Shown here one piece after another: positions 38,503 to 47,549 of a DNA stretch of 64,000 nt. The first letter of the stretch is position 1. Every line of letters begins with the position of its first letter. Position numbers and translations under genes: made by a program. Where the stretch lies: NCBI RefSeq assembly GCF_001971785.1, contig NZ_CP019389.1, positions 3,607,001 to 3,671,000 of the forward strand. Reading direction: 5' to 3'. Source of the DNA: Seonamhaeicola sp. S2-3 (GTDB lineage: Bacteria > Bacteroidota > Bacteroidia > Flavobacteriales > Flavobacteriaceae). The notes under the pieces were generated by a model. That model ran no database searches and was not told where the DNA came from. It saw nothing but the letters and a program-made list of their open reading frames with translations.

Positions 38503-39780
38503 TTATTTACTGGTATTTAAAAACTTAGGTTTAATTACTAACATTGCCCAAGCCCAATTTTGTCCATTGGCAGCATCTGTTTCAGTAACACCTTTTAACT
38601 CATACATACCATCTGCGGGAAATAAATGAGAGTATCCCAAAACTAAAGCATACCCTTTAAATGCTTTTTTATAAACCAAATCTATTTCTGTACCTAAAGA
38701 TTTTTCGCCACTAGGCAATTCTTGCTCACCACTAAAATTAAGTATTTTAGCCATTAAGCTAGAAGAGTTATTTAATTTAAAGTTTGCACTAGCATGAATA
38801 TCAAACAATCCAATGGAGTTAGCGTGATTACCTACATAGAAGTAATCCATAAATCCATTAAACTTATGGTTTGTTCCATATAAAGGGAAGAAAGCTCCAG
38901 TTTCACCAGTATCGGCATCGTTACCGCTAATAATTTCTAAACCAGCTCCCAAAGTTACTTTATCTGAAGTTTTATAAGCTACATCTAAACCTAACAAATA
39001 AGCGCCTTTAACATCAATTTCTCCTTGTCTTTTCCCCGTTTGAACAAAGGCATTAGCCGCTAAACCAAAGCTACCTACTTCATAATCTAAATGCGTACCA
39101 ATAGTTTGTAAATTACTTACACCATCTGGCTCACTACTACCATCATACTTCTGAAAACCGTTATTTAACAATAGTAAGCTACCAGAAAATTTCTCCCAAG
39201 ATTGTTTTAAATACAACATTTGCATGGTTTTATAAGAGAAAAAGCCTGTAGTATCGTAACCTGTGCCTGTTGAAACAAATCCTGTAGGGTTTGAATAGTC
39301 TTGATTAAATGCTAAAGCAAAATCTAAAATAAAATTCCCTTTTTTATGCTTTATTAAAGCAGCATCATGATTGCGTCCTTGTTGTGCCCAATCAAGACCT
39401 CCAAGAATTCTTTGATCATCATATGATAATACTTGACGCCCTATTTTAGTAGACCATCCTTCTCCTAATTTAATTTCTGCCCAAGCTTGAAAAATTGCAA
39501 ATGAGTTGTTTTGATCATAAGGTAAAATTTGCCTATTTTCACCCCAAACCATTACATCTTGTAAACTTAAATACACTTTATAACTTTCTGTTGTGAAGCC
39601 TGCATTTAAGCGTGCTCTAGTTGAAATTCCAAAACCAGCATCGGTATCATCTGCAATAAGACTTCCAAACCCATGACGATATTCTGTACGTGGTCTAAAC
39701 TCGCCATCTAAAGTAAATTGGGCTTGTGCAAATTGAGCCACTAAAGCCAAAATTGTTATTAATACATATTGTTTTTTCAT
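38503..39780 (-). CDS. Outer-membrane porin, alginate-export (AlgE-like) family
   Basis: 425 residues with a signal peptide ending VAQFAQA. The barrel starts FTLDGEFRPRTEYRHGF and has the aromatic, alternating strands of an AlgE-family 16- to 18-stranded porin, with IGRQVLSYDDQRILGG. I recognise such porins beside flavobacterial nitrate importers, so nitrate diffusion across the outer membrane is a reasonable inference. It lies 139 bp after nrtD and has its own -7 box. Confidence 0.8.
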   Translation of the reverse strand: MKKQYVLITILALVAQFAQAQFTLDGEFRPRTEYRHGFGSLIADDTDAGFGISTRARLNAGFTTESYKVYLSLQDVMVWGENRQILPYDQNNSFAIFQAWAEIKLGEGWSTKIGRQVLSYDDQRILGGLDWAQQGRNHDAALIKHKKGNFILDFALAFNQDYSNPTGFVSTGTGYDTTGFFSYKTMQMLYLKQSWEKFSGSLLLLNNGFQKYDGSSEPDGVSNLQTIGTHLDYEVGSFGLAANAFVQTGKRQGEIDVKGAYLLGLDVAYKTSDKVTLGAGLEIISGNDADTGETGAFFPLYGTNHKFNGFMDYFYVGNHANSIGLFDIHASANFKLNNSSSLMAKILNFSGEQELPSGEKSLGTEIDLVYKKAFKGYALVLGYSHLFPADGMYELKGVTETDAANGQNWAWAMLVIKPKFLNTSK

Positions 39781-39846
39781 GTTTTCTTGTTTTAAATTTT
39801 ATGTTTGAATTGGTTTTTAGTTGATTTTCTATAAACATACTCGTTG

Positions 39847-39854
39847 CAAATATA
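39847..39854 (-). promoter_or_regulatory. Candidate -7 box of the porin gene
   Basis: On the minus strand TATATTTG, a perfect TAnnTTTG, 67 bp upstream of the porin ATG. No clear TTTG lies at the -33 distance. Confidence 0.35.
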
Positions 39855-39918
39855 AAAAGACAACAACGTCCTCTATATGATAAAACTCATGTTTAAAACT
39901 GCATTTTTATTTTAAACC

Positions 39919-40752
39919 TTAATGCTCTAGAAAATCTATTAAGTGCTTTCTGTATTTGTAATAATCGTCGTGCTCTAAAACAGATTTTCTTGTCCTGGGT
40001 CTTTCAAAATCAACCTCTAAAACATCACCAATTTTAGCTCTAGGACCACTGGTCATCATTACCACACGGTCTGCTAAAAAAATAGCTTCATCAACATCGT
40101 GGGTAATCATTACAGCTGTAATTTTTTCTTTATTCCAAATTTCAATAAGAATGTCTTGAAGTTCACCTCTAGTTAAAGAATCTAACATGCCAAAAGGTTC
40201 ATCTAACAAAAGTACCTTTGGTTTAATGGCAAAAGCTCTTGCTATACCTACACGTTGTTGCATACCTTGTGATAATTCTGATGCCTTTTTATGAAATGCT
40301 TCTTCTAACCCTACTTTTTGAAGATAATACTTTGCGATATCATTACGTTGCTTTTTTGTTGCATGTGGAAATACTTGATTTACACCTAACAACACATTTT
40401 GAAGTGATGTCATCCAAGGCATTAAACTGGGTGATTGAAAAATAACACCCCTGTCTGGTCCTGGACCTTTAACATGTTTTCCTAAAACCGAAATATAACC
40501 ATCTGTAATATTGTTTAGTCCTGCTATCATTGAAAGCATGGTTGTTTTGCCACAACCAGAGTGCCCAATAATGGTAACAAACTCCTCTTTCATTATTTGA
40601 AGATTTAAATCTTCAAGCACTACATAATCTCCTTTTGGTGTTGGGTATACTTTTTTAAGTTTCTTTAAATCCAACATGACTTTTGATTCTGGAAAAAGGC
40701 CATTATCTGTTCTTTCTGTAGAAACTTTTTTATTTAATACATCTATACTCAT
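39919..40752 (-). CDS. nrtD: Nitrate/nitrite ABC transporter ATP-binding protein (NrtD-like)
   Basis: 277 residues. Walker [14 protein letters not shown], signature [15 protein letters not shown], Walker [16 protein letters not shown] and switch His in MITHDVDEA. The TauB/SsuB/NrtC-D subfamily is clear. It starts 11 bp after the other ATPase gene. Cyanobacterial NrtC carries an NrtA-like tail; neither ATPase here does. Confidence 0.85.
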   Translation of the reverse strand: MSIDVLNKKVSTERTDNGLFPESKVMLDLKKLKKVYPTPKGDYVVLEDLNLQIMKEEFVTIIGHSGCGKTTMLSMIAGLNNITDGYISVLGKHVKGPGPDRGVIFQSPSLMPWMTSLQNVLLGVNQVFPHATKKQRNDIAKYYLQKVGLEEAFHKKASELSQGMQQRVGIARAFAIKPKVLLLDEPFGMLDSLTRGELQDILIEIWNKEKITAVMITHDVDEAIFLADRVVMMTSGPRAKIGDVLEVDFERPRTRKSVLEHDDYYKYRKHLIDFLEH

Positions 40753-40763
40753 AATTTTGGCTT

Positions 40764-41612
40764 TTAAAATCTGCTACCCACAAAACTTTTAGGTGCTAAA
40801 TCTGGTAAAACAAATTCTTCTTTTGCTTGAGACTTACGCTGATCACCTATATCCATTAAATATTCTATAATAGCATTTCTGGTTTCTTTAAAGTTTTCGT
40901 TATCATTCAACGCTGTCTTATCTCTGGGGCGTTCTATATTTATTTTAAACTCTGGACCTAAAGTAGCGTTTGGTCCTGGGCGTAATGGAATAATTCTATC
41001 AGCCATATAAATACCCTCGTCAACATCATTGGTAATTAATAAAGCGGTACGTTTATCTTTTCCCCAAATATTTAAAATTTGATCTTGTAAATTACCTCTG
41101 GTTAATGCATCTAAAGCTCCAAGTGGTTCATCCATTATAATCATATCAGGCTTCATAGCTAAGGCACGAGCAACCGCCACGCGTTGACGCATGCCTCCAG
41201 ACAACTCTTTTGGTAACTTACTAATTGCTGGTGTTAATCCTACCATTTCTATATAATGAGCCGCTTTACGTTTCCATACTGATTTTTTACGCTTTGGAAA
41301 TGCCTCTTTAACAGCCATCACTACATTTTGCTCTACCGTTAACCAAGGAAGTAATGAATAATTTTGAAATATTACTCCACGTTCATGACTGGTGCCTTTT
41401 ACGGGTTCGCCTTTAAACAATACTTCACCACTTGTGGGCTCTAACAAACCGTTAATTAGGTTTACTAAAGTTGTTTTTCCGCTTCCTGTAAAACCCACTA
41501 TAGCTACAAATTCACCTTCTTCAATACTTAAATTTATATTTGAAAGTACTTGAGTAGCATTATCTTCTTGACCGTACGTTTTATAAATATTATTTAATTC
41601 TAAATATGCCAT
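40764..41612 (-). CDS. nrtC: Nitrate/nitrite ABC transporter ATP-binding protein (NrtC-like, single domain)
   Basis: About 282 residues from the ATG at 41612; a TTG nine bases upstream is in frame but weaker. Walker [15 protein letters not shown], signature [15 protein letters not shown], Walker [14 protein letters not shown], switch His replaced: the sequence reads [10 protein letters not shown] where ...THD is usual. That Asn at the H-loop position is worth noting. It is paired with nrtD and may act as the less active site of a heterodimer. Confidence 0.85.
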   Translation of the reverse strand: MAYLELNNIYKTYGQEDNATQVLSNINLSIEEGEFVAIVGFTGSGKTTLVNLINGLLEPTSGEVLFKGEPVKGTSHERGVIFQNYSLLPWLTVEQNVVMAVKEAFPKRKKSVWKRKAAHYIEMVGLTPAISKLPKELSGGMRQRVAVARALAMKPDMIIMDEPLGALDALTRGNLQDQILNIWGKDKRTALLITNDVDEGIYMADRIIPLRPGPNATLGPEFKINIERPRDKTALNDNENFKETRNAIIEYLMDIGDQRKSQAKEEFVLPDLAPKSFVGSRF

Positions 41613-41629
41613 GTTTTTCAATTTTAAGT

Positions 41630-42733
41630 TTATTGTGCGTTTTTATTGAAAGACACCATATTTTGGATGGTTAACATGATTCTATCTAATAAAAAACCTA
41701 TGATACCAATAACAAACATGGCTACAATAATTTTAGAGTTAGAATCATTGGCTCCGTTTTGAAATTCTTCCCAAACAAACAATCCTAATCCAGGATTTTG
41801 AGCTAAAAGTTCAATAGCAATAAGAACCATCCACGCTACCGATAAGGTAATGCGTAGTCCAGTGAAAATAAGTGGTAGCGAAGACGGTAATATTACTTTA
41901 AAAACCTTTTGAATGGGGCCTAACTTTAACACTTTAGCTACATTAATATAGTCTTTATCAACGGTTGAAACCCCCATAGCCGTATTTACTAAAGTTGCCC
42001 ACATAGAACATAAACCAACACTTATAAATGAAATGATAAAAGCGCTATCAGAATTTGAATCTTTAGTAACAGTCTTTACAATCATAAATACCAAAAGCAA
42101 CCAAACCACTGGAGATACTGGTTTAAAAATTTGAATTAACCAGTTAAAAGAACTTTTTAATGTTTTACTTAAACCAATTACAATCCCTATAGGTACTGCA
42201 ATAAATAGCGCTAGTAAAAATCCTGCAAATACTGTTTTTAAACTAGTTATAATTTGGTCTACAAAAGACGGTCTTCCTGTATACGTTATTGGAGCCTTAC
42301 CTTCAGCAATACGTTTTTCATTTAAAGCAGCGGTTTTTTCTTTAAAAGCTAACTTATCTGCACTAATTGCTCTATGGTCTGCTAATAGAGTTTTATATGA
42401 ATTCCATACTTGAGCAGGTGACGGTAATGTATTAGGTTGACAACCAACATCCCCTGATGCAATACAAGCAGCCATTTCATCGGCGGCCGCTTGCCCTTGT
42501 TCTTCTAGTGCTTTATTGATTTTATAATCTGCTTCAATGTTATAAAGTGTTTTGGCTCCTAAGTGCCATAATCCAATAAACAGTATAATTGAAGCAAGTG
42601 GCACTACGGTTTTACGTAAGAAGTTCTTAAAATCCTTCTTATCCAATTTTCCTGTAAATAATGACTTTAATGTGGTTATAAAACCTAACCCCACAAACTT
42701 GCTTACTTTATTTAATGTTATGCTTTGCTTCAT
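41630..42733 (-). CDS. nrtB: Nitrate/nitrite ABC transporter permease (NrtB-like)
   Basis: 367 residues. After one helix at ~43-62 comes a periplasmic stretch of ~100 residues that includes C90 and C98 and is longer than in standard NrtB. Five more helices (from ~165) follow, with the BPD permease EAA loop (NVAKVLKLGPIQKVFKVILPSS). It forms the channel of the importer. It sits 8 bp from nrtC and 24 bp after nrtA. Confidence 0.88.
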   Translation of the reverse strand: MKQSITLNKVSKFVGLGFITTLKSLFTGKLDKKDFKNFLRKTVVPLASIILFIGLWHLGAKTLYNIEADYKINKALEEQGQAAADEMAACIASGDVGCQPNTLPSPAQVWNSYKTLLADHRAISADKLAFKEKTAALNEKRIAEGKAPITYTGRPSFVDQIITSLKTVFAGFLLALFIAVPIGIVIGLSKTLKSSFNWLIQIFKPVSPVVWLLLVFMIVKTVTKDSNSDSAFIISFISVGLCSMWATLVNTAMGVSTVDKDYINVAKVLKLGPIQKVFKVILPSSLPLIFTGLRITLSVAWMVLIAIELLAQNPGLGLFVWEEFQNGANDSNSKIIVAMFVIGIIGFLLDRIMLTIQNMVSFNKNAQ

Positions 42734-42757
42734 GACTATTTTTTTTAGTACAACTTA

Positions 42758-44146
42758 TTAATTGTCTTTGTTTCCTATTTTAAAACTATTAATATACCCT
42801 ATTGGGTCTTTAGCATCATAGGTAGTTCCGTCAATAAAATCTGAAGTAGCCGGCTTATAACCATCGGTTTCAGGAATATCTGAAGCAGGGATATTTCCTT
42901 CTTCAACTAAAAGTTTAGCTGCTTTTTTCCAGATATCTGGACGATATATGTCTTTAATTGTTTCTGAATACCAATCTGCAGGTTTTGCTTCAGGAATTTG
43001 TCCCCATCGTCTCATTTGAGTTAAGAACCAAATACCATCAGAATAGAATGGATATGTTGCATTATATTTATAGAACACATTAAAATCTGGCATTTCGCGT
43101 TTGTCTCCTTTTTCAAATTCAAAGGTTCCTGTCATAGAATTTTCTAGAACGGCTTCATCTGCTCCTACGTATTGAGACATAGACAATATTTTAACTGCCT
43201 CTGCTCTATTTTGAGGCTCGTCTAACCATTTACCTGCCCTAATTAGAGCTTTTGTAACCGCTATTGCTGTATTAGGATTTTCTTCAACAAACTTTTTAGT
43301 CATTACAAATACTTTCTCTGGATTATTTTTCCAGATATCATAATTTGTTGTTACAGGCACGCCAATACCTTTAAAAACGGCTTGTTGATTCCAAGGCTCT
43401 CCTACACAATAGCCGTAAATGGTTCCTGCTTCTAAAGTTGCAGGCATTTGTGGTGGAGGCGTAACCGATAATAAAACCTCGGCATCTATTTGTCCTTGCA
43501 CATTATCAGCTGTATACATTCCTGGGTGAATACCCGCAGCAGCTAACCAATAACGAATCTCGTAGTTATGAGTTGATACTGGAAACACCATTCCCATTTT
43601 AAAGGCTTTACCAGAGTTTTTATACTCATTAATAACAGGCTTAAGAGCATCTGCTTTAATAGGATGTACAGGTTTACCATCATCTCCCTTTGGTACATTT
43701 GGTTTCATTTTAGACCAAACATCATTAGAAACTGTAATACCGTTACCATTTAAATCCATTGAAAACGGAGTTACTAATTCTGCTTGACGACCAAAACCCG
43801 CGCCTGCAGCAATAGGTTGTCCCGCCAACATATGAGAGCCATCTAATTGACCATCTATTACACGGTCTAATACATTTTTCCAGTTTGATTGTGCTTCAAC
43901 AGAAACAAACAAACCTTCATCTTCAAAAAATCCTTTTTCTTTTGCAATGGCTAAAGGTGCCATATCGGTTAATTTAATAAACCCAAAAGTTAATTGAGGC
44001 TTTTCTATATCTAATGATTTTGTTTTTGAAACTCCAGCTGCTATTTTTTCTACTGAACTTTCTCTCTTTTTTTCTTTACTTCCACATGCAAATAGTAAAA
44101 CTGCCATTGGTAGAATAAAGATTGATTTTTTGATTAGTGCTTTCAT
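42758..44146 (-). CDS. nrtA: Nitrate-binding lipoprotein (NrtA/CmpA-like)
   Basis: 462 residues. Lipoprotein signal [23 protein letters not shown] places Cys21 as the lipid anchor. The rest is the CmpA/NrtA periplasmic-binding fold: [38 protein letters not shown] and [15 protein letters not shown]. It captures nitrate or nitrite for NrtBCD. It is the first gene of nrtABCD. A 16-bp palindromic operator candidate is 23 bp upstream. Confidence 0.9.
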   Translation of the reverse strand: MKALIKKSIFILPMAVLLFACGSKEKKRESSVEKIAAGVSKTKSLDIEKPQLTFGFIKLTDMAPLAIAKEKGFFEDEGLFVSVEAQSNWKNVLDRVIDGQLDGSHMLAGQPIAAGAGFGRQAELVTPFSMDLNGNGITVSNDVWSKMKPNVPKGDDGKPVHPIKADALKPVINEYKNSGKAFKMGMVFPVSTHNYEIRYWLAAAGIHPGMYTADNVQGQIDAEVLLSVTPPPQMPATLEAGTIYGYCVGEPWNQQAVFKGIGVPVTTNYDIWKNNPEKVFVMTKKFVEENPNTAIAVTKALIRAGKWLDEPQNRAEAVKILSMSQYVGADEAVLENSMTGTFEFEKGDKREMPDFNVFYKYNATYPFYSDGIWFLTQMRRWGQIPEAKPADWYSETIKDIYRPDIWKKAAKLLVEEGNIPASDIPETDGYKPATSDFIDGTTYDAKDPIGYINSFKIGNKDN

Positions 44147-44168
44147 ATTAAAGTTGTTAAATAATTAC

Positions 44169-44184
44169 TAAGTATTTATACTTA
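44169..44184 (-). promoter_or_regulatory. Candidate operator TAAGTA-N4-TACTTA before nrtA
   Basis: Perfect inverted repeat of six-base half-sites, 4-bp spacer; seven-base arms if flanking bases are counted. It is 23 bp upstream of the nrtA ATG. Members of the same motif class lie before three other genes of this island. Here the adjoining -7 box is poor (TAGTAATT). Confidence 0.5.
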
Positions 44185-44261
44185 ATTTTTAACAAATATA
44201 TAAGTAGATAAAAACAATCATACTGCCAAAAACCACATTAAAAACACTTTTTATCACATAA

Positions 44262-44287
44262 AAAAACCTGCAAATTTGCAGGTTTTT
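44262..44287. terminator. Terminator between globin and nrtA genes
   Basis: Perfect 26-bp palindrome with an A-run on one side and T-run on the other, centre AAATTT between CCTGC and GCAGG. It lies 87 bp beyond the globin stop. Confidence 0.75.
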
Positions 44288-44373
44288 AACACAATTATTT
44301 GATTTTTAAATATTTAACACAAACAGCCGAAATAAGTATCCACTAGTAATTAATACTTATCTACATGTTGTTT

Positions 44374-44802
44374 TTAAGTAATTTCTTTTTGATAAGCAGC
44401 TTTCACCATAATTCCAGACATGGTAGTATAAACATCTACCCATGCATTTTTTACTTCTAAAGTAAAATCTGCACCTAAACCAGCTTCTAATGTTGCTAAT
44501 AAAGCCTCTCCTACGGTATAATAATGAAATTCTTCTACCTTATAATCTAAATGTCTTTGCCCTAAATCTTCTAAAACAGGAACTAAATCATTAAAGTTTT
44601 TTAACCCATTAATAGCGGTTCCTAGCATAGACATAAGTTTACGTCCTTGTATTTTCATTAATTCATTATCCGTAGGAAATAATTCTTGTAAATGCGGATC
44701 TAGTTCAAATAATTTGGCATAAAAATACTCTGCAGCTGTATTGGCAATAGGTCGCATTTTATTAAATGATTCTTGTACTAAGGCTACTGTTTTTGCTTCC
44801 AT
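44374..44802 (-). CDS. Single-domain bacterial haemoglobin (globin)
   Basis: 142 residues and no FAD or NAD domain, so a plain globin rather than flavohaemoglobin. Features are helix-CD Phe in ELFPTD and proximal His84 in LGQRHLDYKV, aligned by eye with Vitreoscilla haemoglobin. Globins beside nitrate genes are often linked to nitric-oxide handling or oxygen binding. It lies between the Fnr-like gene and nrtA on the same strand. Confidence 0.88.
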   Translation of the reverse strand: MEAKTVALVQESFNKMRPIANTAAEYFYAKLFELDPHLQELFPTDNELMKIQGRKLMSMLGTAINGLKNFNDLVPVLEDLGQRHLDYKVEEFHYYTVGEALLATLEAGLGADFTLEVKNAWVDVYTTMSGIMVKAAYQKEIT

Positions 44803-44942
44803 ATTTTAGGCTTTAAATATTCTTTTTTAAGAAAAGAATTGTTTATGATGCAAAACTAAAAGAGTTGTTACAAAAAAAATATAGAAATAAACAGGAAGAA
44901 ACCTGCCTTTACACCATGTTTAAAAAAAATAAAAATATTTAA

Positions 44943-45692
44943 CTAGCTATCTAAGAAAAAGTTATGCTCGCTAATTTCTTTACTAAGAAGTTCTACATCA
45001 TTAATCCCTATTTTTTTTCCACTAGCAGAAATTAATCCTTCCTTTTTTAAAGCAGAAAACACCCGTATAACTTGTTCTTCTGAGGTTCCTGCATAATCTG
45101 CATATTCTTTTCTACTTAGTGGTAAATTTAAAAATCCATTAAGGTTTCCAAACTTTCTATTAATATATAATAAGGTATCAACAACACGTTCTCTAACGGT
45201 CATTTGAGATAAAGATTTAACTTTAGATTCGCTTCTATTAAGCTCGTTTGCGTAAAAAAGCATTAAATTATAGGTAAATTCAGAGTTTTCTCTCAACCCC
45301 TTTTGTAATGATTCTTTAGAGAAGTAACAAAGCGCAGTATCTTCTAAAGCAATAGCTCCAATAGGATAGTACTCTTCGGTTCCAAAGCCTCTATGACCAA
45401 TAATCTCACCATTTTTCGCAAACCTTACTATCTGTTCCTTTCCATTAATACCTGTTCTAAACACTTTTACTTTGCCTTGAAGGATAAAAAATAATCCGTT
45501 AACAGGAGCTCCCTCTATAATAAATTGCTGGCCTTTTTTACAAAATATTTCATTTTTCTCATCTAAAAAATCTGAAGTCTCAAGTACTTTTAAGCTCTTT
45601 TTTACTAAGCAAAATGTGTTAGTACAAGCATCACAAGACACTTTATCTAAATTTAAATGTTTTGATTTTGAAAATGAAGCCGCTTTTAGCAT
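44943..45692 (-). CDS. Crp/Fnr-family regulator with FNR-like cysteines
   Basis: 249 residues. Residues ~40-150 are a cyclic-nucleotide-binding-type beta-roll and ~165-235 an HTH_Crp domain (LSRKEYADYAGTSEEQVIRVFSALK). Cys residues at 20, 23 and 28 (CDACTNTFC, spacing CX2CX4C) and 122 (TALCYFSKE) match E. coli FNR C20, C23, C29 and C122. An [4Fe-4S] oxygen or NO sensor is therefore plausible. In the recognition helix Glu and Arg are in the usual places. It sits between the globin gene and the divergent moeA. A candidate operator lies in its own promoter. Confidence 0.87.
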   Translation of the reverse strand: MLKAASFSKSKHLNLDKVSCDACTNTFCLVKKSLKVLETSDFLDEKNEIFCKKGQQFIIEGAPVNGLFFILQGKVKVFRTGINGKEQIVRFAKNGEIIGHRGFGTEEYYPIGAIALEDTALCYFSKESLQKGLRENSEFTYNLMLFYANELNRSESKVKSLSQMTVRERVVDTLLYINRKFGNLNGFLNLPLSRKEYADYAGTSEEQVIRVFSALKKEGLISASGKKIGINDVELLSKEISEHNFFLDS

Positions 45693-45709
45693 AATTTTTT
45701 GATTCGGTT

Positions 45710-45731
45710 CAAATATACGTAATAATACGTA
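45710..45731 (-). promoter_or_regulatory. Candidate operator plus -7 box of the Fnr-like gene
   Basis: TACGTA-N4-TACGTA at 45716-45731; reading on the minus strand, its last TA starts a perfect -7 box TATATTTG (45717 to 45710). The gene's ATG is 18 bp further. No TTTG lies at -33. Confidence 0.5.
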
Positions 45732-45856
45732 GTTTTTATTTTTATAATAAAATTATCAAGTATTGGCTAAATATATGTATTCTTTCAATACAAGTACAAT
45801 TATTATACAAAAAATTATGAAATCTGCAATAGAAAAAACAAGTAAATCACTTACAT

Positions 45857-45886
45857 ATTCGTTATATTTACAAGGATATAACGAAT
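45857..45886 (+). promoter_or_regulatory. ModE operator (molybdate box) before moeA
   Basis: Perfect 11-bp inverted repeat with an 8-bp spacer whose core is CGTTATAT-N8-ATATAACG. The known E. coli modA ModE site, from memory, has CGTTATAT-N8-ACATAACG, the same spacing. It contains TATATTTA, a possible -7 box, and ends 5 bp before the moeA ATG, suggesting repression. A ModE-type protein is the next gene. Confidence 0.85.
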
Positions 45887-45891
45887 GAAAA

Positions 45892-47070
45892 ATGATTTCA
45901 ATAAAAGATGCTATTGCATTAGTAAAAAATAACACATCTGCATTACTTGAAGAAACCACCAAATTGGTTGAAAAAGCAAACGGCTATATACTTTCAAAAG
46001 ATATTATTTCTCCTGTAAACATGCCTCCTTTTAGACAATCAGCCATGGATGGTTATGCTTTAAACCCACACAAAAATTTAACATACAATTTAATAGGAGA
46101 AGTAAAAGCGGGTGACGCCCACCAACCTATTTTAAAACCTGGTGAAGCGGTTAGAATTTTTACAGGTGCTGCTGTTCCTAACACAGCAAGCGCTGTAATT
46201 ATGCAAGAAAAAATTACCTTAAAGAGCAACTCAATTATAATAACACAACACATTAAAGAGGGGCAAAATATTCGTCCGCTTGGAGAACAAGTTAAAATTG
46301 GTGAAACTGCCTTACAAAAAGGTACTAAACTTAATCCTGCGGCAATAGGCTATCTTACTTCATTAGGAATTACAAAGGTTTCAGTTTACAGAAAACCCAC
46401 TCTAGCCATTGTTACAACAGGTAACGAACTTATTGAACCTGGACAAGAATTAAAACATGGTGAGATTTACGAAAGTAATTCTAAAATGTTATTAAGTGCT
46501 CTGTATAGCCTGAAATATTATGATGTTTCTTTTTATAAAGTTGAAGACAATTATGGAAAAACCGTTAATTTATTACAATCGGCTATCACTAAAAATGATG
46601 TAGTGATTATAACAGGCGGTATTTCTGTGGGCAATTATGATTTTGTTGGAAAAGCTTTAAACAAACTTAAAGTTAAAGAAGTATTTTATAAAGTAAAGCA
46701 AAAACCTGGAAAACCGCTTTTCTTCGGGAAAAAAAACCAGACTTCTATTTTTGCATTACCAGGAAATCCTGCTGCAGCACTAACGTGTTTTTATATTTAC
46801 GTGTATGTGGCGCTTCAAAAAATGATGGGTAGAGCCAAATTAGAATTACCAAGAATACAAGCAACTTCAAAATCTAATTTTATAAAACGTGGCGACCGTC
46901 CGCAGTTTCTTAAAGCTATTTATACTGAAGGTGAAGTTGAAATTTTAGAGGGTCAGAATTCCTCTATGTTACAAACTTTCGCCATTTCAAACGCTTTGGT
47001 TTTTGTGCCTGCTGAAGTTTCTGAAATTAGTATAAATGATACGGTGGAAACCATTTTACTTCCTTTTTAA
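45892..47070 (+). CDS. moeA: Molybdopterin molybdenumtransferase
   Basis: 392 residues. Domain order is MoeA N (FRQSAMDGYAL near the start), MoeA core with MQEKITL and ITGGISVGNYDFVGKAL, LPGNPAAALTCFYIYV and a C-terminal beta domain. It inserts Mo into adenylated molybdopterin. First gene of the molybdenum-cofactor operon, controlled by the ModE box just upstream. Confidence 0.95.
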   Translation: MISIKDAIALVKNNTSALLEETTKLVEKANGYILSKDIISPVNMPPFRQSAMDGYALNPHKNLTYNLIGEVKAGDAHQPILKPGEAVRIFTGAAVPNTASAVIMQEKITLKSNSIIITQHIKEGQNIRPLGEQVKIGETALQKGTKLNPAAIGYLTSLGITKVSVYRKPTLAIVTTGNELIEPGQELKHGEIYESNSKMLLSALYSLKYYDVSFYKVEDNYGKTVNLLQSAITKNDVVIITGGISVGNYDFVGKALNKLKVKEVFYKVKQKPGKPLFFGKKNQTSIFALPGNPAAALTCFYIYVYVALQKMMGRAKLELPRIQATSKSNFIKRGDRPQFLKAIYTEGEVEILEGQNSSMLQTFAISNALVFVPAEVSEISINDTVETILLPF

Positions 47071-47081
47071 ATTAAATATTT

Positions 47082-47420
47082 ATGAGTTATAAAATAAAAA
47101 GCAGAATTTGGATTGAAAATAACAACAATGTGCTTTTAGGGCAAGGTAGAGTACAACTTTTAAAGGCCATTGAAACAACTGGCTCATTATCAAAAGCCGC
47201 AAAATCGCTTAATATATCCTATAAAAAAGCATGGAGACTGTTAGATTCTGTAAACAAATCGGCAAAAAAACCGGTTACTATAAATAGTATTGGCGGTAAA
47301 GGCGGAGGTGGCGCTGAACTTACTCCTTACGGCAAATCTTTAATTAATGCTTTTGATGACATTAATAAAAGTTGTTGGGAGTTTTTAGATCAACAAGTTG
47401 AAAAAATTAAACTATTATAA
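47082..47420 (+). CDS. modE: ModE-type winged-helix regulator without MOP domain
   Basis: 112 residues, only the DNA-binding part of ModE: IWIENNNNVLLGQGRVQLLK, then the helix-turn-helix GSLSKAAKSLNISYKKAWRLL and wing GGKGGGGAELTPYGKSL. The E. coli protein continues with two MOP molybdate-binding domains, absent here. It starts 11 bp after moeA, and a ModE operator is upstream of moeA, so autoregulation is likely. How it senses molybdate is unclear. Confidence 0.88.
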   Translation: MSYKIKSRIWIENNNNVLLGQGRVQLLKAIETTGSLSKAAKSLNISYKKAWRLLDSVNKSAKKPVTINSIGGKGGGGAELTPYGKSLINAFDDINKSCWEFLDQQVEKIKLL

Positions 47421-47549
47421 GTACAATATTGTTGAATTATGGATAACAAAGAATTTACAAAAAACTAGAGTTAAGAACCAGACAATTTGGGATATCAATA
47501 CTCAAACTATCTTCTTCTTTTCTGCACTTAAGACACTTATAACTACAAC

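Noticed and set aside
44333-44359. TAAGTA at 44333-44338 and TACTTA at 44354-44359, just past the globin stop
   Set aside because: The half-sites are 15 bp apart instead of 4 and lie downstream of a gene, so I did not count it as an operator.
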